This document shows, piece after piece, positions 28,877 to 36,908 of a stretch of 64,000 nucleotides of DNA. The translations under genes were made by a program, and so were the position numbers. Position 1 is the first letter of the stretch. The number at the start of each line of letters is the position of its first letter. The DNA is from Pelagibacteraceae bacterium AG-426-M19 (GTDB lineage: Bacteria; Pseudomonadota; Alphaproteobacteria; Pelagibacterales; Pelagibacteraceae): assembly GCA_003210025.1 (NCBI GenBank), contig QCNW01000002.1:62001-126000 (forward strand), given 5' to 3'. The notes below the pieces were generated by a model that was not told where the DNA came from, did no database searches, and saw only the letters and a program-made list of their open reading frames with translations.

Positions 28877-29806
28877 ATGAAAATTCTAGGAATTGGAAAT
28901 GCAATTGTAGATGTAATTTGTAAAGTTGACGAAAAATTTATTGAAAAAAATAAATTAACAAAAGGTACAATGAAGCTGATTTTTGATGATAAAGAATTTC
29001 ATTCTATGATGGCTGATCTTAAAATTGAAAAAACTATATCAGGAGGGTCAGTTGCTAATTCTATCGTAGGACTTTCACAACTAGGAAATGAAGTAGGTTT
29101 TATAGGTAAAGTTAGTGATGACGATTTAGGTGATAAATATGAAAATGGATTAAAATCTGAAAATGTTAAATATTTTTACTCAAAAAAGAAAGAAGATTTA
29201 CCAACAGGAACATGTTTAATATTGGTAACACCTGACTCGGAAAGAACGATGTGTACATTTTTAGGTATAGCAGGAAAAATTAATGGAAACGATGTAGATG
29301 CAAACATTATAAAACAGTCTGAAATGATATTTTTAGAAGGCTATTTGTGGGACGAAGGTGAACCTAAAAAAGCTTTTGAAAAAGCAATTAATAATGCAAA
29401 AAAGGTTGCCATGACTCTTTCTGATCAATTTTGTGTTGATAGACATAAGTCTCATTTCTTGGATTTAGTTAAAAATAAGTTAGATATTACTTTTGCAAAT
29501 GAGCAAGAAGTAATGTCATTAATTGATGCAAAGAATCTTGAAGAAGTGATTGAGTTTGGAAAAAATTTAAAAAAACAGTTAATAATAACAAGAGGAGACA
29601 AAGGAGCTATATTAATAAATGGTGATGATGTGATTGAAAATGGAGTTGAAAACAACCTTGATGTAAAGGATCTTACAGGTGCTGGAGATTTATTTGCTGC
29701 TGGTTTTTTACACGGATATTTGAACCATTATAGTCATATTGATTGTTTAAATAAAGGAAGAGAAATGTCATCCAAGATTATTCAACAAATAGGTGCTAGG
29801 CTTTAA
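28877..29806 (+). CDS. PfkB-family sugar/adenosine kinase
   Basis: Ribokinase-fold kinase, 309 aa from the ATG at 28877, which lies one base after the nth stop. The frame is open 36 codons further upstream inside nth, but that stretch is not PfkB-like. Visible signatures are KILGIGNAIVDVICKVDE at the N-terminus, SGGSVANSIVGLSQLG (substrate motif) and the PfkB motif DLTGAGDLFAAGFLHG with its catalytic aspartate. The N-terminal motif and TLSDQFCVDRH region resemble alphaproteobacterial adenosine kinases, so a purine-salvage role is likely, though other substrates are not excluded. Confidence 0.88.
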   Translation: MKILGIGNAIVDVICKVDEKFIEKNKLTKGTMKLIFDDKEFHSMMADLKIEKTISGGSVANSIVGLSQLGNEVGFIGKVSDDDLGDKYENGLKSENVKYFYSKKKEDLPTGTCLILVTPDSERTMCTFLGIAGKINGNDVDANIIKQSEMIFLEGYLWDEGEPKKAFEKAINNAKKVAMTLSDQFCVDRHKSHFLDLVKNKLDITFANEQEVMSLIDAKNLEEVIEFGKNLKKQLIITRGDKGAILINGDDVIENGVENNLDVKDLTGAGDLFAAGFLHGYLNHYSHIDCLNKGREMSSKIIQQIGARL

Positions 29807-29912
29807 TATTTTTTCTGCTATAACTACCTTTGCCTTTTTTAGCTTTAACAATTCGAGGCTTATACTTTTTTGTGAAAAGCTCCTTAGCATGAACATTTTT
29901 TTTTTTACGCAT
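29796..29912 (-). CDS. arfA: ArfA-like alternative ribosome-rescue factor (38 aa)
   Basis: A 38-codon ORF, ATG at 29912-29910, TAG at 29798-29796: MRKKKNVHAKELFTKKYKPR followed by IVKAKKGKGSYSRKNIKA. The segment LFxxxxxxRxVKxKKGKGSYxRK matches the conserved core of E. coli ArfA ([21 protein letters not shown]), which recruits release factor RF2 to ribosomes stalled on mRNAs lacking a stop codon. It is very basic, as ArfA is. It overlaps the end of the winged-helix regulator gene by 8 bp and the end of the convergent kinase gene by 11 bp, so it is probably co-transcribed with the regulator. It is shorter than E. coli ArfA (72 aa), whose C-terminal tail is dispensable. Confidence 0.75.
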   Translation of the reverse strand: MRKKKNVHAKELFTKKYKPRIVKAKKGKGSYSRKNIKA

Positions 29913-30474
29913 TTAATTTGTAGCCATCTTTAAAACTTTTAATAAAAGATTTATCTCCAAATTTTTTTTCGATTTTTTTTCTTAATCTATATATATGAGT
30001 TTCAACTGTGTGTGTTTCTAGTTTAGACTTATGATCCCAAACTTCTTTTTGTAATTCATTTATAGGTACTGGTTTATGTGATTTATTTAAAAAAACAACA
30101 ATCTTAGCCTCTTTCTCAGTAAGTGATAATTTCTCAGAATTTTTATTCATCAATCTAGAGTTTAAATTTATAATATAATTTCCTATTTTAATGTTGTTCT
30201 GCTGACTAAATTTATGCTTTAAAAAATTAATATTAATTATCTCTAATAACTTTATTATATCTATTGGATACTCTTTTATATTGATTTGGTTATTGAATTT
30301 TGAGTTTTTTTCTCCAGAAATAATTAAACAGTTTTTATCAATTTGAGTTTCTTTAATTTTGTTAGTATTCACTAACTTTAGTTTAAAATTAAGATAATTT
30401 TTAAGCTCCATTAAAATGTTAAATAATACATCGAATTTGTGTATTATTAATGTTTGCTGATCTAACATAAGCAT
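29905..30474 (-). CDS. OmpR-type winged-helix regulator without a recognisable receiver domain
   Basis: Transcriptional regulator-like protein of 189 aa (ATG at 30474; ATG at 30468 or TTG at 30486 are alternatives). The C-terminal third (about 105-189) is a Trans_reg_C winged helix: LSLTEKEAKIVVFL, PVPINELQKEVWD, and THTVETHIYRLRKKIEKKFG as recognition helix, closing with GYKLNA. The N-terminal half does not show the Asp/Asp-Lys pattern of a phosphorylatable receiver and may be a degenerate one. It is divergent from the L,D-transpeptidase gene, with only a few bases between starts. The target genes are unknown. Confidence 0.75.
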   Translation of the reverse strand: MLMLDQQTLIIHKFDVLFNILMELKNYLNFKLKLVNTNKIKETQIDKNCLIISGEKNSKFNNQINIKEYPIDIIKLLEIININFLKHKFSQQNNIKIGNYIINLNSRLMNKNSEKLSLTEKEAKIVVFLNKSHKPVPINELQKEVWDHKSKLETHTVETHIYRLRKKIEKKFGDKSFIKSFKDGYKLNA

Positions 30475-30479
30475 ACAAT

Positions 30480-30974
30480 ATGACAATTATAGTTAAAAAT
30501 AAAGATACTCTTATTTATGATGATTTTGTATTTAGATGTTGTGTAGGTAAAAACGGTTTTATTAAGAAAAAAATTGAAGGAGATAAGAAGACACCCATTG
30601 GAATATTTTCCCTAGATTATATTTATTATAGATCAGACAAAAAAAATAAACCTATTACTAAGTTAAAATCACTGAAAATTAAAAAGAATATGGGTTGGTG
30701 CAATGATTTAAGATCAAAAAAGAAATATAATAGACTAGTTAACACAAAAACAAAATTTAGATATGAAAAACTTTTTAGGAATGATTATAAATATGATTAT
30801 TTATTACCAATAAAATACAATTGGGATAAAATAAAAATTGGCAATGGAAGTGCTATTTTTATTCATCTTACAAAAAATTATAAGCCTACCGCAGGGTGTA
30901 TAGGCTTATCTGAAAAAGATTTTTTAATTTTAATTAAGTTAATTAATAAGAATACAAAAATAAAAATTCTTTAA
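30480..30974 (+). CDS. L,D-transpeptidase family protein (YkuD domain)
   Basis: 164 aa, with the YkuD catalytic signature near residues 127-146: AIFIHLTKNYKPTAGCIGLS, in which His and the Cys of AGCIGL are the active residues. Upstream features, GDKKTPIGIFSLDYIYYR and MGWCNDLRSKKKYNRLV, match the family of short YkuD proteins. It lacks an obvious signal peptide, so export or the site of action is unclear. It probably makes 3-3 cross-links or other peptide bonds on diaminopimelate in the wall. It shares a TTAA stop overlap with the convergent yggS. Confidence 0.85.
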   Translation: MTIIVKNKDTLIYDDFVFRCCVGKNGFIKKKIEGDKKTPIGIFSLDYIYYRSDKKNKPITKLKSLKIKKNMGWCNDLRSKKKYNRLVNTKTKFRYEKLFRNDYKYDYLLPIKYNWDKIKIGNGSAIFIHLTKNYKPTAGCIGLSEKDFLILIKLINKNTKIKIL

Positions 30975-31633
30975 TATCTTTGACCAAATATATCTGAACC
31001 TATTCTAACAAAAGTAGAACCATATTTTATTGCATTTAAATAATCAGCGGACATACCCATACTTAAATTTTGTAGACCAATTTTTTTATTCAGCTCTTGC
31101 ATTTTTTCAAAATATTCGGTGCTATCTTTGTTTAAAGGAGGTATGCACATTAATCCTAAAATTTTTAAATCAAGCTTTAGACAGTAATCATAAAAATCTA
31201 AAAGTTCTTCTTCATTGATACCAGATTTTTGATTTTCTTTACCAATATTAACTTGGATAAAAATCTTTGTTTCTACATTTTGCTCTTTTTGTTGGTAAGC
31301 AATTTTATCCGCAAGTTTTTTACTGTCTAGAGAGTGGATATAATCAAATATTTTAACAGCATTTTTAACTTTATTTGTTTGCAATCCTCCGATCAAATGT
31401 AATTTAATGTTTTTATTTTCTCTCTTAATATTTGACCATTTATCTATTGCTTCTTGAACTTTATTCTCACCATAATCTAAATGACCAAAATTTATCAATG
31501 GCATTATATGTTCTATTTTGAATGTTTTTGATACAGCAATTATTTTTGGTTCGACTTGCGTTTTTATTTGATTTTGTAGATTTGTCTTAACTTTTTCGTT
31601 AATTTTAAGTAAATTTTTTATTGTAACATGCAT
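30971..31633 (-). CDS. yggS: YggS/PLPBP family pyridoxal-phosphate homeostasis protein
   Basis: Pyridoxal 5'-phosphate-binding protein that buffers PLP; it has an alanine-racemase-like TIM barrel without a second domain. It is 220 aa from the ATG at 31633. Key stretches are PKIIAVSKTF with the PLP lysine, GENKVQEAIDKW, HLIGGLQTNKVKNAV, FIQVNIGKENQKSGI and LSMGMSADYLNAIKYGSTFVRIG, read here in pieces. An extra 17 codons upstream are open but lie across the divergent gene and do not match the family. The start codon shares the palindrome ATGCAT with the ThiE-like gene's start. Confidence 0.92.
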   Translation of the reverse strand: MHVTIKNLLKINEKVKTNLQNQIKTQVEPKIIAVSKTFKIEHIMPLINFGHLDYGENKVQEAIDKWSNIKRENKNIKLHLIGGLQTNKVKNAVKIFDYIHSLDSKKLADKIAYQQKEQNVETKIFIQVNIGKENQKSGINEEELLDFYDYCLKLDLKILGLMCIPPLNKDSTEYFEKMQELNKKIGLQNLSMGMSADYLNAIKYGSTFVRIGSDIFGQRY

Positions 31634-32194
31634 AAGAATTTTCCAAATAAATTTTACTTTATAAATACTTTTAAAAAAAATCATATTGATAAATTAGATC
31701 TTAATACGGGTGTAATTTTTAGAAATTATAAGAAAAAGCAAAGTATATATGAAATTATTAAAGCAAAAAAATACTGCAAGTATAAAAAATTAAGATTCTT
31801 CATATCAAATAATTTTAGATTGGCATTAAAATTGGACCTAGATGGCTGTTATATTCCGGCATTTAATAAGAGTTTTAAGCATTTGAGTTATAAAACTAAA
31901 TCATCTTTCGTAATTATGGGTTCTGCACACAATATAAAAGAAATAAGACACAAGGAAATACAGAAAGTAAAAATTATTTTTATTTCGTCAATTTTTAAAA
32001 AAAATAAAAATTATTTAGGGCTTCATAGATTTAATTTTCTAAGTGGAATCACAAAAAAAAAAGTTGTAGCACTTGGTGGGATTTCAAAAATAAATATAAA
32101 AAAAGTTAATTTGTTAAATTGTTTTGGAGTAAGTGGAATATCTTATTTCGAACAAAAAAAAGGCCCCATTAAGGGGCCCTTTTTAAATGTTTAA
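31628..32194 (+). CDS. ThiE/TenI-like thiamine-phosphate-synthase-family protein, divergent
   Basis: 188 aa TIM-barrel protein related to thiamine monophosphate synthase/TenI. The strands FYFINTFKK (start), LRFFISNNFRLALKLDLDGC (about 55), FVIMGSAHNIKEI (about 98) and VVALGGISKINIKKV (about 145) follow the family layout. The catalytic and phosphate-binding residues are only partly kept and no thi genes are adjacent, so real thiamine-phosphate synthase activity is doubtful. It starts head to head with yggS on a shared ATGCAT. Its last 13 codons are the hairpin that terminates the convergent porin transcript. Confidence 0.65.
   Translation: MHKNFPNKFYFINTFKKNHIDKLDLNTGVIFRNYKKKQSIYEIIKAKKYCKYKKLRFFISNNFRLALKLDLDGCYIPAFNKSFKHLSYKTKSSFVIMGSAHNIKEIRHKEIQKVKIIFISSIFKKNKNYLGLHRFNFLSGITKKKVVALGGISKINIKKVNLLNCFGVSGISYFEQKKGPIKGPFLNV
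32154..32184 (-). terminator. Strong intrinsic terminator of the porin gene, inside the ThiE-like coding end
   Basis: GGCCCC (32162-32167), loop ATTAA, GGGGCC (32173-32178), then one A-C mismatch and an A/T stem extension. On the minus strand the hairpin is followed by eight U residues (A-run 32154-32161). It starts about 20 bp after the porin stop. The plus strand also ends in five T residues (32180-32184), so it may work both ways, but the ThiE-like frame runs through it. Confidence 0.88.
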
Positions 32195-32203
32195 TTTTGC
32201 AAA

Positions 32204-33127
32204 TTAGAATGCAAATGTTAACACCATTTGATAACCTTCTCTATCATTAGCTGCAACATTGTTTACGTTGTCAACTTGGTGCATTGAAACTGCAATACCC
32301 ATTGAACCAATAGTGTATGAAGCACCGATTGCAACAGCTTCTTGGTCATTAGATCCAACTTTTTCTCTTGTGTTTGAACCATAAGAAATTGTTAAATCAT
32401 CGTTAACTGCGTAAGATATACCAATACCAGTTGACTCTACATCAGAAGCAGTTTCGTTGTCTTGCTCAGATTTTTGGATACCAACTGTAGCACCACCGAT
32501 TGCATATTTAGCAAATAATGTGCTTTCGTCAGATTGAGTTCCAGTAGTTTGTTCAACATCACCTTGACCATAACCAACTGTTAACCCTTCCATACCTGTG
32601 TAAGTTACACCGTAGTCTGAATAAGAAACATCAGTTACTGCATCAGCTGCGTTAATGTATGTTAATGTTAAGTTTAGACCTGACTCATGTGAGTATACAT
32701 ACTTCCATGATCCGTCACCGTCAAAACCATTTACTCTTCCAGTGTCAGCGCCTGTAACAACATCCCACGGCTCTTCTGAAGCAGTTGGCATTACGTCATC
32801 GTTTGCACTCATGAATGATGATCCACCGTGACCAGCAAAGCTTAGTACACCTGCATCACCTAGATCAAATGTTAATGAATAGTCATCAACACCAGTTGTT
32901 CCATCTAACTCAGCTGAATATGTTACTGTCATATCATTTACATCCCCTGAAGCAGAGAAAGTAACCGAGTCGTTCATTACCCAACCATTACCGTGAGTAG
33001 CTTTTTCATCACCACCAGTATAAGTTAGTGTAGCAGTACCTGCAGCTGACATTTCAGCAGCCGATACAGATCCAGCGACTAAAGAACCAGCTAATGCTGT
33101 TAGTCCTATTTTTGTATATTTGTTCAT
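32204..33127 (-). CDS. Outer-membrane porin
   Basis: General porin of 307 aa from the ATG at 33127, which has a strong AAGGAGT ribosome-binding site 7-8 bases upstream; 17 further upstream in-frame codons are rejected. The signal peptide KYTKIGLTALAGSLVAGSVS ends in AEM. The mature part is acidic, rich in Gly/Thr/Ser/Asp, with alternating beta-strand patterns, and ends in aromatic VLTFAF, the BAM recognition signal. Base and codon composition are visibly less AT-rich than the surroundings, indicating very high expression. It has its own promoter and terminator, so it is monocistronic. Selectivity cannot be read from the sequence. Confidence 0.9.
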   Translation of the reverse strand: MNKYTKIGLTALAGSLVAGSVSAAEMSAAGTATLTYTGGDEKATHGNGWVMNDSVTFSASGDVNDMTVTYSAELDGTTGVDDYSLTFDLGDAGVLSFAGHGGSSFMSANDDVMPTASEEPWDVVTGADTGRVNGFDGDGSWKYVYSHESGLNLTLTYINAADAVTDVSYSDYGVTYTGMEGLTVGYGQGDVEQTTGTQSDESTLFAKYAIGGATVGIQKSEQDNETASDVESTGIGISYAVNDDLTISYGSNTREKVGSNDQEAVAIGASYTIGSMGIAVSMHQVDNVNNVAANDREGYQMVLTFAF

Positions 33128-33211
33128 ATTAAGTACTCCTTGTTTTATGTTTAATATTAAACATCGCTCTTTTATCAAAAATGATTGAAAACAAAGATAA
33201 ATATAGGATTT

Positions 33212-33240
33212 TATACAAATATAATGTAAAAGTGTTGCAA
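33212..33240 (-). promoter_or_regulatory. Probable sigma-70 promoter of the porin gene
   Basis: On the minus strand, TTGCAA (33240-33235) and TGTATA (33217-33212) with a 17-bp spacer. This would give a start near 33205 and a leader of about 78 nt. It lies in the 216-bp gap between the porin and the divergent DUF3576 gene, one of the two largest non-coding gaps in the window, fitting a regulated, strongly expressed gene. Confidence 0.5.
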
Positions 33241-33343
33241 ATTTACATCATAAAAAGTGTATAAAAATATAGGTATTTTTAAATTTTCGATATAAATCTT
33301 TCTTCTATTAAAGTTTATCTAAATATTTATATTTATTTACATT

Positions 33344-33868
33344 ATGACGAAAATTTATCGAATTCCGATTCTAATATCAATAATAAGCGTGCTTGTTTTG
33401 ACTTCATGCAAAAATGCAGGTGATGCAAGGAAAAGACCTCCCAACGTTAAAGACAGAGTCCAAAAAAATATTGAAGAAGGTAGAGGATTTACACTTATGG
33501 GAAGTGTTAAACAAAATAATATAGGGGAATTTGATTTTGCTAGTTCAAACGAATTGTGGAGAGCATCATTAGACACTTTAGATTTTATGCCTTTAGCGTT
33601 AGCAAATTATAGTGGAGGAGTTATAGTCACAGATTGGTATAGTGATAGTGATAAAAACAATGAGTCAGTAAAAATTTCTGTAAGATTTTTAAGTAATGAG
33701 GTAAGGGCAGATGCGTTGGTGGTTAAAGTTTTTTATAAAAATTGTTCAATTCAACAAACTTGTAAGATTACTGATAGATCTGGAGTACTATCAGACGATT
33801 TAACAAAAAAAATTTTAAGTAAAGCCGCTCTATATGAAAAAGAAAATAAATCTAAAAAGAAAAAATAA
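33344..33868 (+). CDS. DUF3576 lipoprotein
   Basis: Predicted outer-membrane lipoprotein of 174 aa. The signal peptide ends in the lipobox VLTSC near residue 22. The body (FDFASSNELWRASLDTLDFM, GVIVTDWYSD, KISVRFLSNEVRADALVVKV) matches DUF3576, a family found in alphaproteobacteria directly upstream of leuS and lptE, exactly as here. Molecular function is unknown; the lptE neighbourhood suggests an envelope role. It has a lysine-rich C-terminus and lies 48 bp before leuS. Confidence 0.85.
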   Translation: MTKIYRIPILISIISVLVLTSCKNAGDARKRPPNVKDRVQKNIEEGRGFTLMGSVKQNNIGEFDFASSNELWRASLDTLDFMPLALANYSGGVIVTDWYSDSDKNNESVKISVRFLSNEVRADALVVKVFYKNCSIQQTCKITDRSGVLSDDLTKKILSKAALYEKENKSKKKK

Positions 33869-33916
33869 ATTTAGAAAACTTTCTTTATTTGAGAAATAAT
33901 CATAATAATTAATATT

Positions 33917-36457
33917 GTGGAAAGATATAACTTTAAAGAATTTGAAGATAAATGGCAAAAAATCTGGGAAGATAATAAAGCTTTCCAAACTAAAGTAGAT
34001 AAAAAAAAAGAAAAATTTTATTGCCTTGAAATGTTTCCTTATCCCTCAGGAAAAATTCATATGGGGCATGTTCGGAATTATACTATTGGTGATGTCTTAT
34101 CTAGATATAAAAGACTAAAAGGATTTAATGTATTACATCCTATGGGTTGGGATGCTTTTGGAATGCCAGCAGAAAATGCAGCGAGAGAAAATAAATTGGA
34201 CCCGAAAGATTGGACTAATAAAAATATTAATACTATGAAAAGCCAACTCAAAAAATTAGGTTTATCAATAGACTGGGATAGGGAGATTTCTACATGTAAT
34301 GAAGATTATTATAAACATCAACAAAATTTTTTTTTAGAATTATTAGATAAAAAACTTGTATATAGAAAAGAAAATTATGTAAATTGGGATCCTATTGATC
34401 AAACAGTTTTAGCCAACGAACAAGTTATAGATGGAAAAGGTTGGAGATCAGGTGCAATAGTAGAGAGAAAGAAACTAAGTCAGTGGTTTTTTAATATTTC
34501 AAAATTCTCTCAAGATCTTTTAGATGGTTTGAACGAATTGGAAACTTGGCCAAATAAAGTTAAAACTATGCAAAAAAACTGGATTGGTAAGTCATTTGGG
34601 TGTGAAGTAAACTTTGAAATACAAGGTGATTTGCCAATTGAGAATATAAAATGCTTTACAACAAGACCTGATACATTATTTGGCTTTTCTTTTTTAGCAT
34701 TATCAGTTGATCATGAAATTTCAAATTTTTATAAAAATGACAAAAAATTTATTAAGTTTAAAGAGGAATGTTCAAAAACTGGCACCACAGAAGAAGCAAT
34801 TGCGGTAGGTGATAAAATAGGTTTTAAAACAAATCTTTATGCTAAAAACCCTTTAAATCCAGAACATAAAGTTCCTGTATATTTTGCAAATTTTGTATTA
34901 ATGGATTATGGATTTGGAGCTGTTTTTGGATGTCCTGGGCACGATCAAAGAGATTTTGATTTTGCTAAAAAATACAATTTAGATATTAAAACTGTTGTTA
35001 GGCCTTATGAAGAAAATGATAGTTTTCAGGTTTCAAATGAAGCCTATCCTGGTCCAGGGATTATAATAAATTCAGATTTTTTAAACGGCTTAGATGCTCC
35101 ACAAAATTCTGTACTTAAAACAATTGAAATTCTTGAAAAAAAAAAAATAGGCACAAAAAAAATTAATTTTAGACTTAAAGATTGGGGTGTTTCTCGTCAA
35201 AGATATTGGGGATGTCCAATTCCTATTATCTATGATGAAAATGGTAATGCGAAACCAATACCAAAGGAATTATTGCCAGTAAAACTTCCAGAAAATATCG
35301 ACTTATCGGTAAAAGGGAATCCACTAGATAGTCAAAAAGATTGGAAAGAGATTACAATAAATGGAAAAAAATATACTAGAGAAACTGATACTTTAGATAC
35401 ATTTGTATGTTCCTCTTGGTATTATCTCAGATTTTGTTCGCCGAATGAAGATAAATATGGATTTAATAAAGATGACATTGATTACTGGATGCCTGTTGAC
35501 CAATATATTGGTGGAGTTGAACATGCAATATTACATTTATTATATTCAAGATTTTTTATGAGAGCTATAAATTATGAAAATAAAGATTTTAAAATCAAAG
35601 AACCTTTTAAAAGTTTATTCACTCAAGGTATGGTTTGTCACGAAACATATAAAGATGAAAATAATAATTGGTTAAGCCCTGAGGAAATAGAAAAAGTAAA
35701 TAATAAAGTAGTTAAAAGAGAGGATAATACTAAATTAGTGAAAGTTGGACCATCGGAGTCAATGTCTAAATCAAAAAAAAATGTTATTGATCCAGAATAT
35801 ATTATAAATAATTATGGTGCAGACTCTGTTAGATTGTTTATTTTATCAGATAGCCCTCCTGAAAAAGATGTACAATGGTCTGAGCAAGGAATGGTATCTT
35901 CTTATAAATTTATTCAAAAACTATGGTTAATGCATGAAAAAATTAAGGATAAGATAAACAATGAAGATAATAAATTTATAGATAAGGAAATTGATAAATA
36001 TACAAATCAGCTAATAGCAAAAATAACAAATAATCTTGAGAAATTTAACTACAATGTAATAATTGCAAATATGTATGAAACTTATAATTTTTTTACAAAC
36101 TATTTAAAGAATAAAAAAAATTTAACTAATCTTAAAGAAAACTATATAAAAATTCTAACATGTTTTAATCCCGTCATACCACATTTTACTAGTGAATGCC
36201 TAAGTCAACTAAATACAAAAAGATTGGACTGGCCAGATTATGACAATTCTATTTTTGAATTAAATGAAACAAGTATAGTTATCCAAATAAACGGCAAAAA
36301 AAGAGCTCTATTAAATACTACAAAGAATATTGAAGAAAATGATCTTTTAAATTTAGCAAAAGAAAATAATATTATTAAGAAATATTTAGATAAAAAGGAA
36401 ATTAAAAAAATTATATTTGTTCAAAACCGTTTAATGAATATTTTGATTAATGATTAA
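33917..36457 (+). CDS. leuS: Leucyl-tRNA synthetase
   Basis: Class I synthetase for tRNA-Leu, 846 aa, normal length. It begins with GTG at 33917, directly before the conserved [17 protein letters not shown]-terminus. The HIGH motif is in [20 protein letters not shown] near 40-59; the editing domain includes [16 protein letters not shown] near 250; and the KMSKS loop is [12 protein letters not shown] near 615. The lptE start lies just inside its end (8-bp overlap), so leuS-lptE-holA are coupled. Confidence 0.98.
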   Translation: MERYNFKEFEDKWQKIWEDNKAFQTKVDKKKEKFYCLEMFPYPSGKIHMGHVRNYTIGDVLSRYKRLKGFNVLHPMGWDAFGMPAENAARENKLDPKDWTNKNINTMKSQLKKLGLSIDWDREISTCNEDYYKHQQNFFLELLDKKLVYRKENYVNWDPIDQTVLANEQVIDGKGWRSGAIVERKKLSQWFFNISKFSQDLLDGLNELETWPNKVKTMQKNWIGKSFGCEVNFEIQGDLPIENIKCFTTRPDTLFGFSFLALSVDHEISNFYKNDKKFIKFKEECSKTGTTEEAIAVGDKIGFKTNLYAKNPLNPEHKVPVYFANFVLMDYGFGAVFGCPGHDQRDFDFAKKYNLDIKTVVRPYEENDSFQVSNEAYPGPGIIINSDFLNGLDAPQNSVLKTIEILEKKKIGTKKINFRLKDWGVSRQRYWGCPIPIIYDENGNAKPIPKELLPVKLPENIDLSVKGNPLDSQKDWKEITINGKKYTRETDTLDTFVCSSWYYLRFCSPNEDKYGFNKDDIDYWMPVDQYIGGVEHAILHLLYSRFFMRAINYENKDFKIKEPFKSLFTQGMVCHETYKDENNNWLSPEEIEKVNNKVVKREDNTKLVKVGPSESMSKSKKNVIDPEYIINNYGADSVRLFILSDSPPEKDVQWSEQGMVSSYKFIQKLWLMHEKIKDKINNEDNKFIDKEIDKYTNQLIAKITNNLEKFNYNVIIANMYETYNFFTNYLKNKKNLTNLKENYIKILTCFNPVIPHFTSECLSQLNTKRLDWPDYDNSIFELNETSIVIQINGKKRALLNTTKNIEENDLLNLAKENNIIKKYLDKKEIKKIIFVQNRLMNILIND

Positions 36458-36908
36458 AGTAATTATAACATCACTACTTATATTGGTTTTAAATGGATGT
36501 TCTTATGAACCAATCTTGTTAAAAAAAAATTATCAATTTGATTTAGTTGAAATTAATTCCGAAGGTGAAAAAAAAATAAATGAAATAATAGAAAGCAAAC
36601 TACTTCAGAATACAAAGAAAACCAGTGAAATAAAATATAAAATACTTTTTTTATCTGAAAAAAAAAGAGAGATTGTTTCATCAAATAGAGAAGGAGATCC
36701 TACAATATTCAAAATAACAATTAAATTAAAATATAATTTGAGAGAAAACGATCAAATTGTCTTAAGTAACGAAATATTTAAACATTCTACATATAACAAT
36801 ATAAAAGATAAATTTGAATTATTAGAATATGAAGAAAATATAATAAAAAATTTATCTGAAAAATTATCTGATGATATTCTAATTTCAATTAAATCATCAG
36901 TAAAATGA
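36450..36908 (+). CDS. lptE: LPS-assembly lipoprotein LptE-like
   Basis: Predicted outer-membrane lipoprotein plugging LptD during lipopolysaccharide insertion. It is 152 aa, with a short signal peptide and lipobox [11 protein letters not shown] near residue 17. The rest ([37 protein letters not shown]) is a small alpha/beta domain of the LptE type. Sequence conservation in this family is low, so the call relies on the lipobox and on the invariant leuS-lptE-holA order. It overlaps both neighbours by 4-8 bp. Confidence 0.82.
   Translation: MIKVIITSLLILVLNGCSYEPILLKKNYQFDLVEINSEGEKKINEIIESKLLQNTKKTSEIKYKILFLSEKKREIVSSNREGDPTIFKITIKLKYNLRENDQIVLSNEIFKHSTYNNIKDKFELLEYEENIIKNLSEKLSDDILISIKSSVK

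Noticed and set aside
33128..33178. Longer start for the porin
   Set aside because: The extension would precede a perfect signal peptide and ignore the strong ribosome-binding site directly before 33127.
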